A stretch of DNA of 33,395 bases from HGM04593 sp045631205 (GTDB taxonomy: Bacteria; Bacteroidota; Bacteroidia; Bacteroidales; Bacteroidaceae). Positions 1 through 6,115 of the stretch are shown one piece after another. Both the position numbers and the translations under genes were made by a program. The DNA lies in NCBI GenBank assembly GCA_045631205.1, contig JAZQUI010000013.1, forward strand, positions 1 to 33,395. The letters run 5' to 3'. Within the stretch, counting starts at the first letter, position 1; every line of letters starts with the position of its first letter. Below the pieces are notes generated by a model. The model was given only the letters and a program-made list of their open reading frames with translations, searched no databases and was not told the origin of the DNA.

Positions 1-70
1 GCTGAGAGCAGAGGAAGTAACGCTTACTATGCCGAGGCGCCGCCTGTTTTCGCCATTTGATGGCAAAGGA
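1..70 (-). repeat. Leader repeat, copy 1
   Basis: First copy of a roughly 70-bp element that recurs at 3009-3080. A 26-bp core (29-54) is identical between copies. It ends in a hairpin, GCCA at 52-55 with TGGC at 61-64. In copy 2 the hairpin has a different sequence but still pairs, which suggests that the structure matters. By analogy with copy 2, which precedes a leftward gene, this copy probably precedes a leftward gene starting just beyond the left edge. The TATCTTTG box next to copy 2 is degenerate here. Confidence 0.7.
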
Positions 71-74
71 AATC

Positions 75-102
75 GGTGTTATAATGGTGGAATCACCCAC
101 CA
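75..102. repeat. 28-bp dyad element, copy B
   Basis: This 28-bp segment matches 4934-4961 at 22 of 28 positions. It starts GGTGTT, contains ATGGTGG and ends CACCA. TGGTGG (85-90) and CCACCA (97-102) form a 6-bp inverted repeat with a 6-bp spacer. It sits directly after leader repeat copy 1. It could be a recombinase, excisionase or repressor site of the island; the function is inferred only from its position. Confidence 0.55.
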
Positions 103-125
103 AAATATAACTGCAAAATAACTTT

Positions 126-153
126 TGGATGGTGGTTGGTGGTGGTAAGTGGT
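126..153 (+). other. G-rich GGTGG run
   Basis: This short run has at least six GG doublets separated by 1-3 bases, containing the same TGGTGG word as the neighbouring dyad. It may hold extra binding sites for the protein that binds the dyad, or form a two-tetrad G-quadruplex. Nothing else supports a function. Confidence 0.3.
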
Positions 154-259
154 TGATAATTAGCAGGTGTTATATGTTGTGCAGAGTCACTAATAGCTGT
201 TATCATTGCCATATGATAAGAAAAGTATAGGACAAAATGTTTTTATGAAGGTATTACGC

Positions 260-299
260 AAAAAAAAGTTTAGCCACTATCTTACGACTGTGGCTAAAC
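260..299 (-). terminator. Intrinsic terminator (leftward)
   Basis: Perfect 10-bp arms GTTTAGCCAC (268-277) and GTGGCTAAAC (290-299) enclose 12 bases. Read leftward, the hairpin is followed by eight T residues (A-run at 260-267). It lies downstream of the OLD-type ATPase gene and of the gene-tail relic, so it probably ends that transcript. Confidence 0.85.
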
Positions 300-331
300 C
301 CAACAAACAAGGTGTAATAACCAATAAGAAT

Positions 332-403
332 TTACGCTATATTATCATCCAGCTTAATCCTGCACTCCGATTTGGTGTGCAATATCTTATAATGTGTTGA
401 AAC
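332..403 (-). pseudogene. Relic of a paralogous gene tail
   Basis: Read leftward, 23 codons ending in TAA encode a peptide containing HTKSECRIKL. The membrane protein gene at 2218-2973 ends with HTESECRIKL in the same frame. Several differences are synonymous (AAA TTG against AAG CTG for Lys-Leu), so the two tails diverged under coding selection. An in-frame TAG lies just upstream and the rest of the gene is missing. It therefore looks like the leftover end of a second copy, now downstream of the OLD-type gene. Confidence 0.6.
354..388. repeat. 35-bp direct repeat, left copy
   Basis: This 35-bp segment matches 2258-2292 with five mismatches in the same orientation. The two copies flank the OLD-type ATPase gene. 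A shorter partial match (ACTCCGATTTG) follows at about 424-434. Confidence 0.6.
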
Positions 404-454
404 CTATAACAATGATAATATGAAACTCCGATTTGTTATGTTAGAAATTTAATA

Positions 455-2149
455 CTATTTGAATACCTCTAGAATTTCACCTACAAACTTAATTAATAAA
501 GGGGAAGCCTTACCTTGATGAATTAATTCTAATGCAGGAATTATCCATTTATTCTTTTTTCTTGTACCCACTTCGAGCCATCCTTCTAACTCTCCGACAG
601 GAACAATAAATATCCTATATTTTTTTAGTTCATAGATTAATTCATTTACCCTATCTTTGACATGTTCTTCAAAGCCATCTATCCCTTCTGTCTTTATTTT
701 ATTCCATGGTTTTATACTCTTCTGTATTCGTTCAATAGCACTTTTGGCACCCGAGAATGAATGTCCTTTCTGTTGTAATTGTGTATTGAGCGTATCAATC
801 TCCATAGTTAGTAATTCAAGAAGTTCTTCATCAGTTCCTCCATTTACAGTTGACGCAATATACTTGCGTAGTTCAATGATATTTTGAGGAACGGGACCTT
901 CTGAGGTAGATGTAATCATGTCATTTATTACTTTCTCATCATTCAAAGCGTCAATATCTGCGATTAGTGCAACTGGGATATTTGCATTGCAAAGCAACCT
1001 GGAAACAATGTGTAATGTTTGCTTATTCTGTGAATGTATAAATAAGACATCTTCATTTGAATTATGATTTATAGAGGCTACGCCTTGATATATAGCTCTG
1101 TCTGCATCTGCTTCACAAACAACCACTCCTCTATAAAATACACTTTCAATAACTCGTTGACTTGAAAGTAAAGGATGTTCAAATAATAATTTAGTGGACT
1201 CAGAAGGTATTAAATTATAGCTAGTGTTATCATCATGTCTATTTAATCTATATATATCAATATGTGCAGCGCTTGCTATTATCCCTGATAAAAAGTTAGC
1301 ATTATGAGTGCTGATTATTAATTGCCCCTCTATCAATTCTTTGTGTTCTCCAATCCATTTCCCTAAAAATCGTGCCTGTGCAGGATGTAAGAATGCTTCG
1401 GGTTCATCCAGTAAAATAATACGCCCTTTAGAAAATAATAAACCTAAAATAATTCCAACAAAACTCCGAAAGCCATCTCCTTGATCTTCAATCTTACCCA
1501 GCTGATTTGTTATATGATATGCTTTTCTTGGATCATCAGGAATATCTGGCATCTCTTTCGCAACACGGAAACAGAACTTAACCATTGCACTGTAATCCAA
1601 AGCAATATCCATATCAAAAGCATCTTTAAAAGCTCTCTGAAGTATGGGATCATGTGAATCGTCTAAATAAAGCGATTGTAATAAATTAGTGGGATTATTT
1701 AATTCAGGATTTACAGCGTTGACAGAACTTGCAAGTTTAAGGCGATTTGATGAACTCAAATCAGTAACAAACCATTTTGTAAATTTACCTAGAATCTCAT
1801 TATTTCGGCGTTCAATATTGTCATAAGCAATTCGATATGGTTCAATAGGAAAATCTATAGTATCATCGTTAAGCATATCGCTTTTTAAGCCCCTAATAGT
1901 TTTGTTTCCAGCAGTTTTAGTGCTTTCCGTTGTATTTAACAATTTTAAGAATGCATCAAAATCTTGTGGAAAGTCAAAATTAGCTTCATTTATGATAACT
2001 GGTTTCGCGTTTTTCCCTAATTCTAATATATTTTTAATATCTCGTAATGTCTGAGATTTACCTACATTGTTAGGCCCAACCAAAACAGTTATGTCATTAA
2101 GGCGAATTTCACCATCTCCGTTTTTGATTCTAATAGAATTTAATTTCAT
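455..2149 (-). CDS. OLD-family ATPase with C-terminal TOPRIM domain (candidate phage-defence nuclease)
   Basis: A 564-residue protein with an ABC-type ATPase and a TOPRIM-like nuclease domain. Visible motifs: Walker A GPNNVGKS (residues 25-32), a QGDGFRSF signature region, Walker B LLDEPEAFLHP (Asp248, Glu249) and the switch His282 in ISTHNAN. The TOPRIM-like part shows CEADAD (Glu346) and an acidic pair in IADID (Asp398, Asp400). OLD-family proteins cut DNA and several act against phages, for example GajA of Gabija and P2 Old. No UvrD-like GajB partner is seen on either visible side, so it may act alone, or its partner may lie left of the window. The longest frame begins at TTG (2182); I chose the ATG at 2149 because MKLNSIRIKN is the usual family start. 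The gene is visibly more AT-rich than the island core genes, has a terminator at 260-299, and sits between direct repeats. Family confident; defence role inferred. Confidence 0.8.
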   Translation of the reverse strand: MKLNSIRIKNGDGEIRLNDITVLVGPNNVGKSQTLRDIKNILELGKNAKPVIINEANFDFPQDFDAFLKLLNTTESTKTAGNKTIRGLKSDMLNDDTIDFPIEPYRIAYDNIERRNNEILGKFTKWFVTDLSSSNRLKLASSVNAVNPELNNPTNLLQSLYLDDSHDPILQRAFKDAFDMDIALDYSAMVKFCFRVAKEMPDIPDDPRKAYHITNQLGKIEDQGDGFRSFVGIILGLLFSKGRIILLDEPEAFLHPAQARFLGKWIGEHKELIEGQLIISTHNANFLSGIIASAAHIDIYRLNRHDDNTSYNLIPSESTKLLFEHPLLSSQRVIESVFYRGVVVCEADADRAIYQGVASINHNSNEDVLFIHSQNKQTLHIVSRLLCNANIPVALIADIDALNDEKVINDMITSTSEGPVPQNIIELRKYIASTVNGGTDEELLELLTMEIDTLNTQLQQKGHSFSGAKSAIERIQKSIKPWNKIKTEGIDGFEEHVKDRVNELIYELKKYRIFIVPVGELEGWLEVGTRKKNKWIIPALELIHQGKASPLLIKFVGEILEVFK

Positions 2150-2217
2150 ATATTTTAGAATTATGTTATAACTTATACGCAATGTTACACAATTGTTTTA
2201 AGTATTGGGCTCATAGC

Positions 2218-2973
2218 TCATATAAAATTTGTGTGTAATACTATCTCCTCTTTCAATTTAATCCTGCACTCTGATTCAGTGTGCGACATCTTGCGCTCGA
2301 TGGTTGAGACTTCTATGTCGCGGAGAGCGTGAGCAAAGACATTCTTAATGAATGTGGCGGTGTGGATGCGCCTTTTGCCGAATGCTTTGCCAATGTTCCA
2401 GCCGAAGTGCATCAGGTCGATGCTTTTGAGTGCAGAATCAACCGATACGGGCGATACCTCGCGAGGGGTGTCGCCCAAACTATATTCGGTGATGTAGCCA
2501 CACAAGCGGTCTAATTCCGCATCGCTCATATAGGCGACCATCGTCTGCTTGGTATAGTCGAGTACACGCTCCAACTTCGCTTGCAATGCACGCTCTTGCT
2601 TGGCGATAACATTGGCACGCAAAACCTCATATTCCGTTGGTTGTGGGGTAGTATCCGCAACCTCCTCGATAGGCTCGACTGCGACAGCGGGAGTTTCGGC
2701 AACAACTGCCACATTCTCCAATTTTTGAAAGGCTGGAAAGCGCATCAGGACCTTCTCCATTCTGGGTAGCAGCAACTCATTAAGCGTCATTTGCAGACTG
2801 ATATAGAGTGCCGATAGCACAACCACCGTCGCAAAGAATCCAACCGCCGCACTGAACTCATCATACCCCTTGACAAGCACGAATTTTCGCGCCAACACAC
2901 CAAAGAGCAATATCGCTCCAAACACGAATAAATAGAGTGCAATATATTCCGTTTGTCTCTTATTCATAGTCAT
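2218..2973 (-). CDS. Two-helix membrane protein of the island core, function unknown
   Basis: A 251-residue protein. Two hydrophobic segments lie near the N-terminus (about residues 10-30 and 40-62). An acidic, Pro-rich linker follows (about 95-115), then a helical C-terminal domain containing YTKQTMVAYMSDAELDRLCG. I recall similar proteins beside Bacteroidales integrases under a DUF label (possibly DUF6043), but this is memory, not a search. The ATG at 2973 is 36 bases from leader repeat copy 2, whose outer edge carries a -7-like TATCTTTG box, so leader and gene probably form one unit. The C-terminal tail is duplicated as a relic at 332-403. Base composition resembles the integrase and HTH genes rather than the AT-rich cargo genes on either side. 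Confidence 0.7.
   Translation of the reverse strand: MTMNKRQTEYIALYLFVFGAILLFGVLARKFVLVKGYDEFSAAVGFFATVVVLSALYISLQMTLNELLLPRMEKVLMRFPAFQKLENVAVVAETPAVAVEPIEEVADTTPQPTEYEVLRANVIAKQERALQAKLERVLDYTKQTMVAYMSDAELDRLCGYITEYSLGDTPREVSPVSVDSALKSIDLMHFGWNIGKAFGKRRIHTATFIKNVFAHALRDIEVSTIERKMSHTESECRIKLKEEIVLHTNFI
2258..2292. repeat. 35-bp direct repeat, right copy
   Basis: Partner of 354-388 with five mismatches. This copy is the in-frame 3' coding end of the membrane protein gene at 2218-2973. Confidence 0.6.
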
Positions 2974-3008
2974 CTTTGTTAATCGTTTGAGGGATAAAAA
3001 CGGTGCAA

Positions 3009-3080
3009 GCCGAGCGCAGAGGAAGTTTACTTTCTATGCCGAGGCGCCGCCTGTTTTCGCCCTTTGTAAGGGCAAAGATA
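3009..3080 (-). repeat. Leader repeat, copy 2, with promoter box
   Basis: Second copy of the element at 1-70, with the identical 26-bp core at 3036-3061. Its terminal hairpin is GCCCTT (3059-3064) with AAGGGC (3068-3073) where copy 1 has GCCA with TGGC, so both arms changed together. The outer edge holds CAAAGATA (3073-3080), which read leftward is TATCTTTG, a good -7 box. A TTTG lies only 15 bp upstream of it, closer than the usual 19-20. The element would be transcribed as a structured 5' leader of the gene at 2218-2973. Confidence 0.7.
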
Positions 3081-3126
3081 TATGATTATACAATACAAAA
3101 AATGACTCTTGTACTTATTGACCGCA

Positions 3127-3156
3127 CGTGTCATAGGTTGTCCTTTCGTGTCATAG
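3127..3156 (+). promoter_or_regulatory. Direct repeats of CGTGTCATAG, 20-bp period
   Basis: CGTGTCATAG occurs at 3127-3136 and again, identical, at 3147-3156. The 20-bp period is close to two helical turns. The pair lies between two divergent transcription units (membrane protein leftward, small membrane protein rightward). That arrangement suits an operator bound by a dimer on one DNA face. Confidence 0.5.
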
Positions 3157-3201
3157 CAACTCTATTTTTACACCATATTCTACATTTGCGGAAATTTATC
3201 G

Positions 3202-3209
3202 TATATTTG
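3202..3209 (+). promoter_or_regulatory. -7 promoter box TATATTTG
   Basis: Matches TAnnTTTG and lies about 40 bp before the ATG at 3250. No good TTTG -33 box is seen at the normal distance, so the promoter is likely but weak. Confidence 0.5.
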
Positions 3210-3249
3210 TACTATATTCATATCATTGATATCAAGACTTTATAATAAT

Positions 3250-3672
3250 ATGAGTGTAAAGAAAAGTGTGTATAAGATATTGAGTGTTATTAAAATTAAC
3301 CTTGAAGCAATAGGGTTATTGTTACTTTTAATATCCTTTGGATGGCAATGTTTTGAGGATAATTCAAATGAGGCTGTATATGAGGCACATATATTAAATA
3401 TTAACGAGAAGTTAGATGCTATTTGGGCTGCTGCGTATGATGAGGTTGTTCATACAGACAGGTTTCAAACGGAGTGTTTAAGAAATGGTAATATGCCTTT
3501 GTTTTGGTTTAATTATTTGGATGCCAATGTAAGAACATTTAAAGATTGGAGTAGTATAAAAGAAGAACTTAGTGTTATTGAAACTCAAAGGGATTTTGGT
3601 TGGATATGTAGAGTAGTGTTATACATATTAGGTAGTATACTTATTATGATACCCAAATTTCGAACAGCATAA
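3250..3672 (+). CDS. Small two-helix membrane protein, unknown function
   Basis: A 140-residue protein that I do not recognise. One transmembrane segment lies near the N-terminus (INLEAIGLLLLLISFGW) and one at the very C-terminus (VVLYILGSILIMIP). About 80 hydrophilic residues rich in Glu, Asp and Trp lie between. The longest frame begins at TTG (3226); the ATG at 3250 is preferred and follows a TATATTTG box. It is the only rightward gene in this part of the island and is visibly AT-rich, like the OLD-type gene. It looks like a second cargo gene in a slot between core mobile-element genes. Confidence 0.65.
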   Translation: MSVKKSVYKILSVIKINLEAIGLLLLLISFGWQCFEDNSNEAVYEAHILNINEKLDAIWAAAYDEVVHTDRFQTECLRNGNMPLFWFNYLDANVRTFKDWSSIKEELSVIETQRDFGWICRVVLYILGSILIMIPKFRTA

Positions 3673-3683
3673 CATTAATCAAA

Positions 3684-3715
3684 ATCTGCACCACTCAGTG
3701 CTGAATGATGCAGAT
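3684..3715 (+). terminator. Inverted repeat after the small membrane protein gene
   Basis: ATCTGCA (3684-3690) and TGCAGAT (3709-3715) enclose a smaller CACT-CA-GTG stem. No T-run follows, so it is a weak terminator candidate for the gene ending at 3672. Confidence 0.35.
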
Positions 3716-3725
3716 AGTAATTATA

Positions 3726-3791
3726 GCGTTTTCTCCCCACCTTTCCAGAGTTTTCACCCAACCTTTTTGCGGTTTTCTCCCTACTTTAACG
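3726..3791 (+). repeat. Three 22-bp direct repeats at the integrase gene 3' end
   Basis: The word GTTTTC begins at 3728, 3750 and 3772, an exact 22-bp period. The shared unit is approximately GTTTTCWCCCMACCTTT plus five variable bases. The last unit overlaps the stop codon of the integrase gene. Tyrosine recombinases often bind short repeats (arm-type sites) near their own gene, which makes this a candidate part of the attachment site. Confidence 0.65.
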
Positions 3792-4887
3792 AAATCTTGT
3801 TGGCAGTTTCGCGTTTCTTGGAGTTCACAAGGTCGGCATAAATCTGGGTGGTGGTAACATTCTTATGCGTTAGCATCTTCGATACGGTGTAAATATCTGT
3901 GCCTAAAGAGATTTGGATGACCGCATAGCTGTGCCTGAAGCAGTGGAAAGTTATTTTCTTCTTTATCCCAGCCTCGGCAATCCACTGTTTTAGGGGATGG
4001 TGTGTCATTGCGCGAGTGAGTCCTTTGAACACCAATCCTTTGCCCCATTCGCCGCATAGTTCCAACGCCTCGTGGCTGATGGGGAGTATCGCCTCGGTCT
4101 CGGTCTTCTCTGTACAGATGCGGATGTAGTAGCCCTGATCTGGCCCCATTTCAAAGTCACTCCATTGCAATTTGAGTATATCGCTGATGCGAAGTCCCGT
4201 CATACAAGCAAATAATGATGCTTGTTTCAGCACCGGAATACGGCAAGGGGTGGCAGCGAGTTGCTTTACCTCATCAAGTGTCAGGTACTCCTTTTTAACC
4301 TCTTTCCACTCGATTTTTTCAAGGAAGTCATTGAGGTTTTCGCGCAACATCTTCTCCTTGTAGGCAATCTTCAGCAGGGCACGGAAAGTGGAGTAATATC
4401 CCGCTGCCGAATTTCGACTGATATATGAGTTGGGGTGATGTATCTGCTTGCATTTCAAGAGATAATCTCGGAACTTTTCGCATAGCTCAACGGTAATATC
4501 TCCGAAAGTACATTTGCCACCGCAGAACTTCTCGAAGTGGTTGCAAACGCAGTCCCACTTTTCATATCGCTCGCGTGCCTTTGCTCGGAAGTAGGCAAGG
4601 AAATCAACCTTCTGTTTGTTCTTGTCGAGGAAGCCGAACTCCTCGTTGATAAGCGACTGCACACGAATACAGCGTATCGCCTCCGCCTTGTTGAGCATCT
4701 CTTGGTTGAACATTCGTTGCTGCTCGTTGCGTGGCTTGGCATAGAGGTAGATACCGAGGAACTCTCGGCGACTCATCTTCATCGTGTAGGGGTTACGGAT
4801 TGCTGGGTAGTAATCCAAATAGAGTGAAATACGGTCATTGCGTAACGCCTTTTGGCGCAAGGTTACATTTGTGCAAGTTAGTGTCAT
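3781..4887 (-). CDS. Tyrosine recombinase (phage-type integrase)
   Basis: A 368-residue site-specific recombinase, a usual length for Bacteroidales element integrases. The N-terminal part (about 1-90) resembles an arm-binding domain. A SAM-like core-binding domain follows (about 95-190), then the catalytic domain. Catalytic residues are visible in order: Arg in TGLRISDILKL, His and Arg in HCFRHSY, the second His in LTHKNVTT, and the nucleophile Tyr in TQIYADL. All key residues are present, so it should be active. It follows the HTH gene with an 84-bp gap holding a dyad, and its 3' end carries three 22-bp repeats. It would integrate or excise the island; which end is the attachment site cannot be decided here. 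Confidence 0.93.
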   Translation of the reverse strand: MTLTCTNVTLRQKALRNDRISLYLDYYPAIRNPYTMKMSRREFLGIYLYAKPRNEQQRMFNQEMLNKAEAIRCIRVQSLINEEFGFLDKNKQKVDFLAYFRAKARERYEKWDCVCNHFEKFCGGKCTFGDITVELCEKFRDYLLKCKQIHHPNSYISRNSAAGYYSTFRALLKIAYKEKMLRENLNDFLEKIEWKEVKKEYLTLDEVKQLAATPCRIPVLKQASLFACMTGLRISDILKLQWSDFEMGPDQGYYIRICTEKTETEAILPISHEALELCGEWGKGLVFKGLTRAMTHHPLKQWIAEAGIKKKITFHCFRHSYAVIQISLGTDIYTVSKMLTHKNVTTTQIYADLVNSKKRETANKISLK

Positions 4888-4933
4888 AGCTGTTATGTTT
4901 TAATTGTTTATACTTTTTGTTGCAAATTAAATT

Positions 4934-4961
4934 GGTGTTCCGATGGTGGTATCAATCACCA
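4934..4961. repeat. 28-bp dyad element, copy A
   Basis: Partner of 75-102 (22 of 28 identical). It contains a perfect 7-bp inverted repeat, GATGGTG (4942-4948) with CACCATC (4957-4963), 8-bp spacer. It lies in the gap between the HTH gene and the integrase gene, a natural place for autoregulation of recombinase expression. Confidence 0.6.
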
Positions 4962-4971
4962 TCAAGTAACT

Positions 4972-5865
4972 TTACTCAATCTTCGGTGGCTCAAAGAACT
5001 TGTCGAGTTCGGAGCGCAAAATCTTGGTGTACTTGCCAACCTTAATGCGAGTGATATTGTGATATTTTACATAGTGGTAGAGCTGGTCGCGAGTGAGGTT
5101 GTATTTCTCCATCGCTTCGGGAATGGTGTAGTATTGCGGTTCTTCGGGTGTGGCAATACCTTTGGCTATATCGAAATGCTTTTTCGAGTAATAGACCATC
5201 TTTCCCTCCTTACGTTTGGGGATTACATTCTTATAAACAAAGGTGTAGATTGCCGATAGCGTCATACCGAACTTCTCTTGCAACTCCGCTACGCTGTACC
5301 ATTCGGTGATGCTCGCATCAGGAGCTTTCTTGGCAAAGTAGGAGTCGATATGCTTCTTGCTCCAATATGTTCTGCCGCGATTGAATGTGCGAGGGATATT
5401 ATGCTCCTTCGCAATCTCATAAATCCACGACTCCTTAACACCAAATTTCTCTTTAATCTCGGCTGTGGTGTAGAAGTCGGTGATGGGGACTTTTTCTTTT
5501 GGCTTGTTCTTTTCACTCACAGAGATATAGTCAAACATTTTATCTATGTCTGATCGCCTTATGAGTGTTTTACCATCAAATCTAACAGCCTTGATTTTGC
5601 CATACCTAATGTAGCGATAGATTGAAGTTCTGCCGACACCTAAAAATGCCGACACTGCGGTTGGTGTTAAGAACTCCTTTTCTGAATGAGGTTTTGCCTC
5701 TTCATCAAATTTGAGTTGAAACTCTTGTACTCTCTTTTTCCTTACTCTCTCCTTGTATGCAAGGTTTGCACACCTGTGAGAACAGTAGGCAGTAGAGGTT
5801 TTGTGTGCGGTAAAAATAACGCCGCACCACTCGCATTTCTTCTGAATGTCAATGTTACTAGCCAT
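4972..5865 (-). CDS. Excisionase/MerR-type protein with zinc finger and four HTH repeats
   Basis: A 297-residue DNA-binding protein. The N-terminus has a Cys4-type zinc finger (Cys11, Cys14, Cys28, Cys32). Four excisionase-like winged HTH modules follow at about residues 65-112, 130-175, 187-232 and 246-291. Each starts with a Y/L-T/S-x-x-E/A pattern and ends in a short basic wing and an (R/K)(R/K)-x-(D/H) helix. Four such modules in tandem suggest recognition of long or repeated DNA. The start is the ATG at 5865; a frame extending upstream to 5994 would run through phased GCGTACCA repeats whose 10-bp period is not coding-like. It lies upstream of the integrase in the same direction and probably controls integration or excision, or represses its own operon. 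DNA binding is confident; excisionase function is inferred. Confidence 0.8.
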   Translation of the reverse strand: MASNIDIQKKCEWCGVIFTAHKTSTAYCSHRCANLAYKERVRKKRVQEFQLKFDEEAKPHSEKEFLTPTAVSAFLGVGRTSIYRYIRYGKIKAVRFDGKTLIRRSDIDKMFDYISVSEKNKPKEKVPITDFYTTAEIKEKFGVKESWIYEIAKEHNIPRTFNRGRTYWSKKHIDSYFAKKAPDASITEWYSVAELQEKFGMTLSAIYTFVYKNVIPKRKEGKMVYYSKKHFDIAKGIATPEEPQYYTIPEAMEKYNLTRDQLYHYVKYHNITRIKVGKYTKILRSELDKFFEPPKIE

Positions 5866-5902
5866 TTTAATTCTCTTTTTAGTTCGCCAAATCTGTTTCA
5901 TC

Positions 5903-5930
5903 GCGTACCACAGCGTACCAATGCGTACCA
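5903..5930 (-). promoter_or_regulatory. Three GCGTACCA repeats at 10-bp period
   Basis: GCGTACCA occurs at 5903-5910, 5913-5920 and 5923-5930, exactly one helical turn apart, 38 bp upstream of the HTH gene start. Such phasing is typical of cooperative protein binding. The most likely ligand is the multi-HTH protein itself. Confidence 0.6.
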
Positions 5931-5974
5931 ACTTCTCCGTCATCTGACCAATGAAATTTCGTACTTCGGTTTGC

Positions 5975-5992
5975 GAGGTACACAGGAGGTAC
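5975..5992 (-). promoter_or_regulatory. Two GAGGTAC repeats at 11-bp period
   Basis: GAGGTAC at 5975-5981 and 5986-5992. They share GGTAC with the inverted reading of the GCGTACCA repeats nearby, so they may be further sites for the same protein or mark the island edge. Confidence 0.4.
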
Positions 5993-6045
5993 AAAAACAG
6001 GCGTAAAAAGGCTTAGCAACGATTAACAACGATGCTTGCACAAAC

Positions 6046-6072
6046 AAAAATAGCACCCGTAAAGAGTGCTAT
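6046..6072 (-). terminator. Intrinsic terminator of mnmE
   Basis: Perfect 7-bp arms ATAGCAC (6050-6056) and GTGCTAT (6066-6072). Read leftward, five T residues follow (6046-6050). It lies 44 bp beyond the mnmE stop and separates it from the island. Confidence 0.8.
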
Positions 6073-6115
6073 ATTAATCATTTATGATTGATTTAACTAT
6101 TTGGTAATCAACTAC

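Noticed and set aside
206..400. Rightward 64-codon frame
   Set aside because: It runs through a strong leftward terminator hairpin (260-299) and antisense to the gene-tail relic; no start signal or family character.
455..2973. Gabija or another two-gene defence operon formed by the OLD-type gene and its upstream neighbour
   Set aside because: The neighbour is a two-helix membrane protein without helicase motifs, and an AT-content break plus tail repeats separate them. A partner left of the window remains possible.
3726..3791. CRISPR array
   Set aside because: Three contiguous 22-bp units without spacers and no cas genes; these are tandem repeats.
5866..5994. 43-residue N-terminal extension of the HTH protein
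   Set aside because: It runs through 10-bp repeats that are out of phase with codons; the ATG at 5865 precedes the zinc finger directly.
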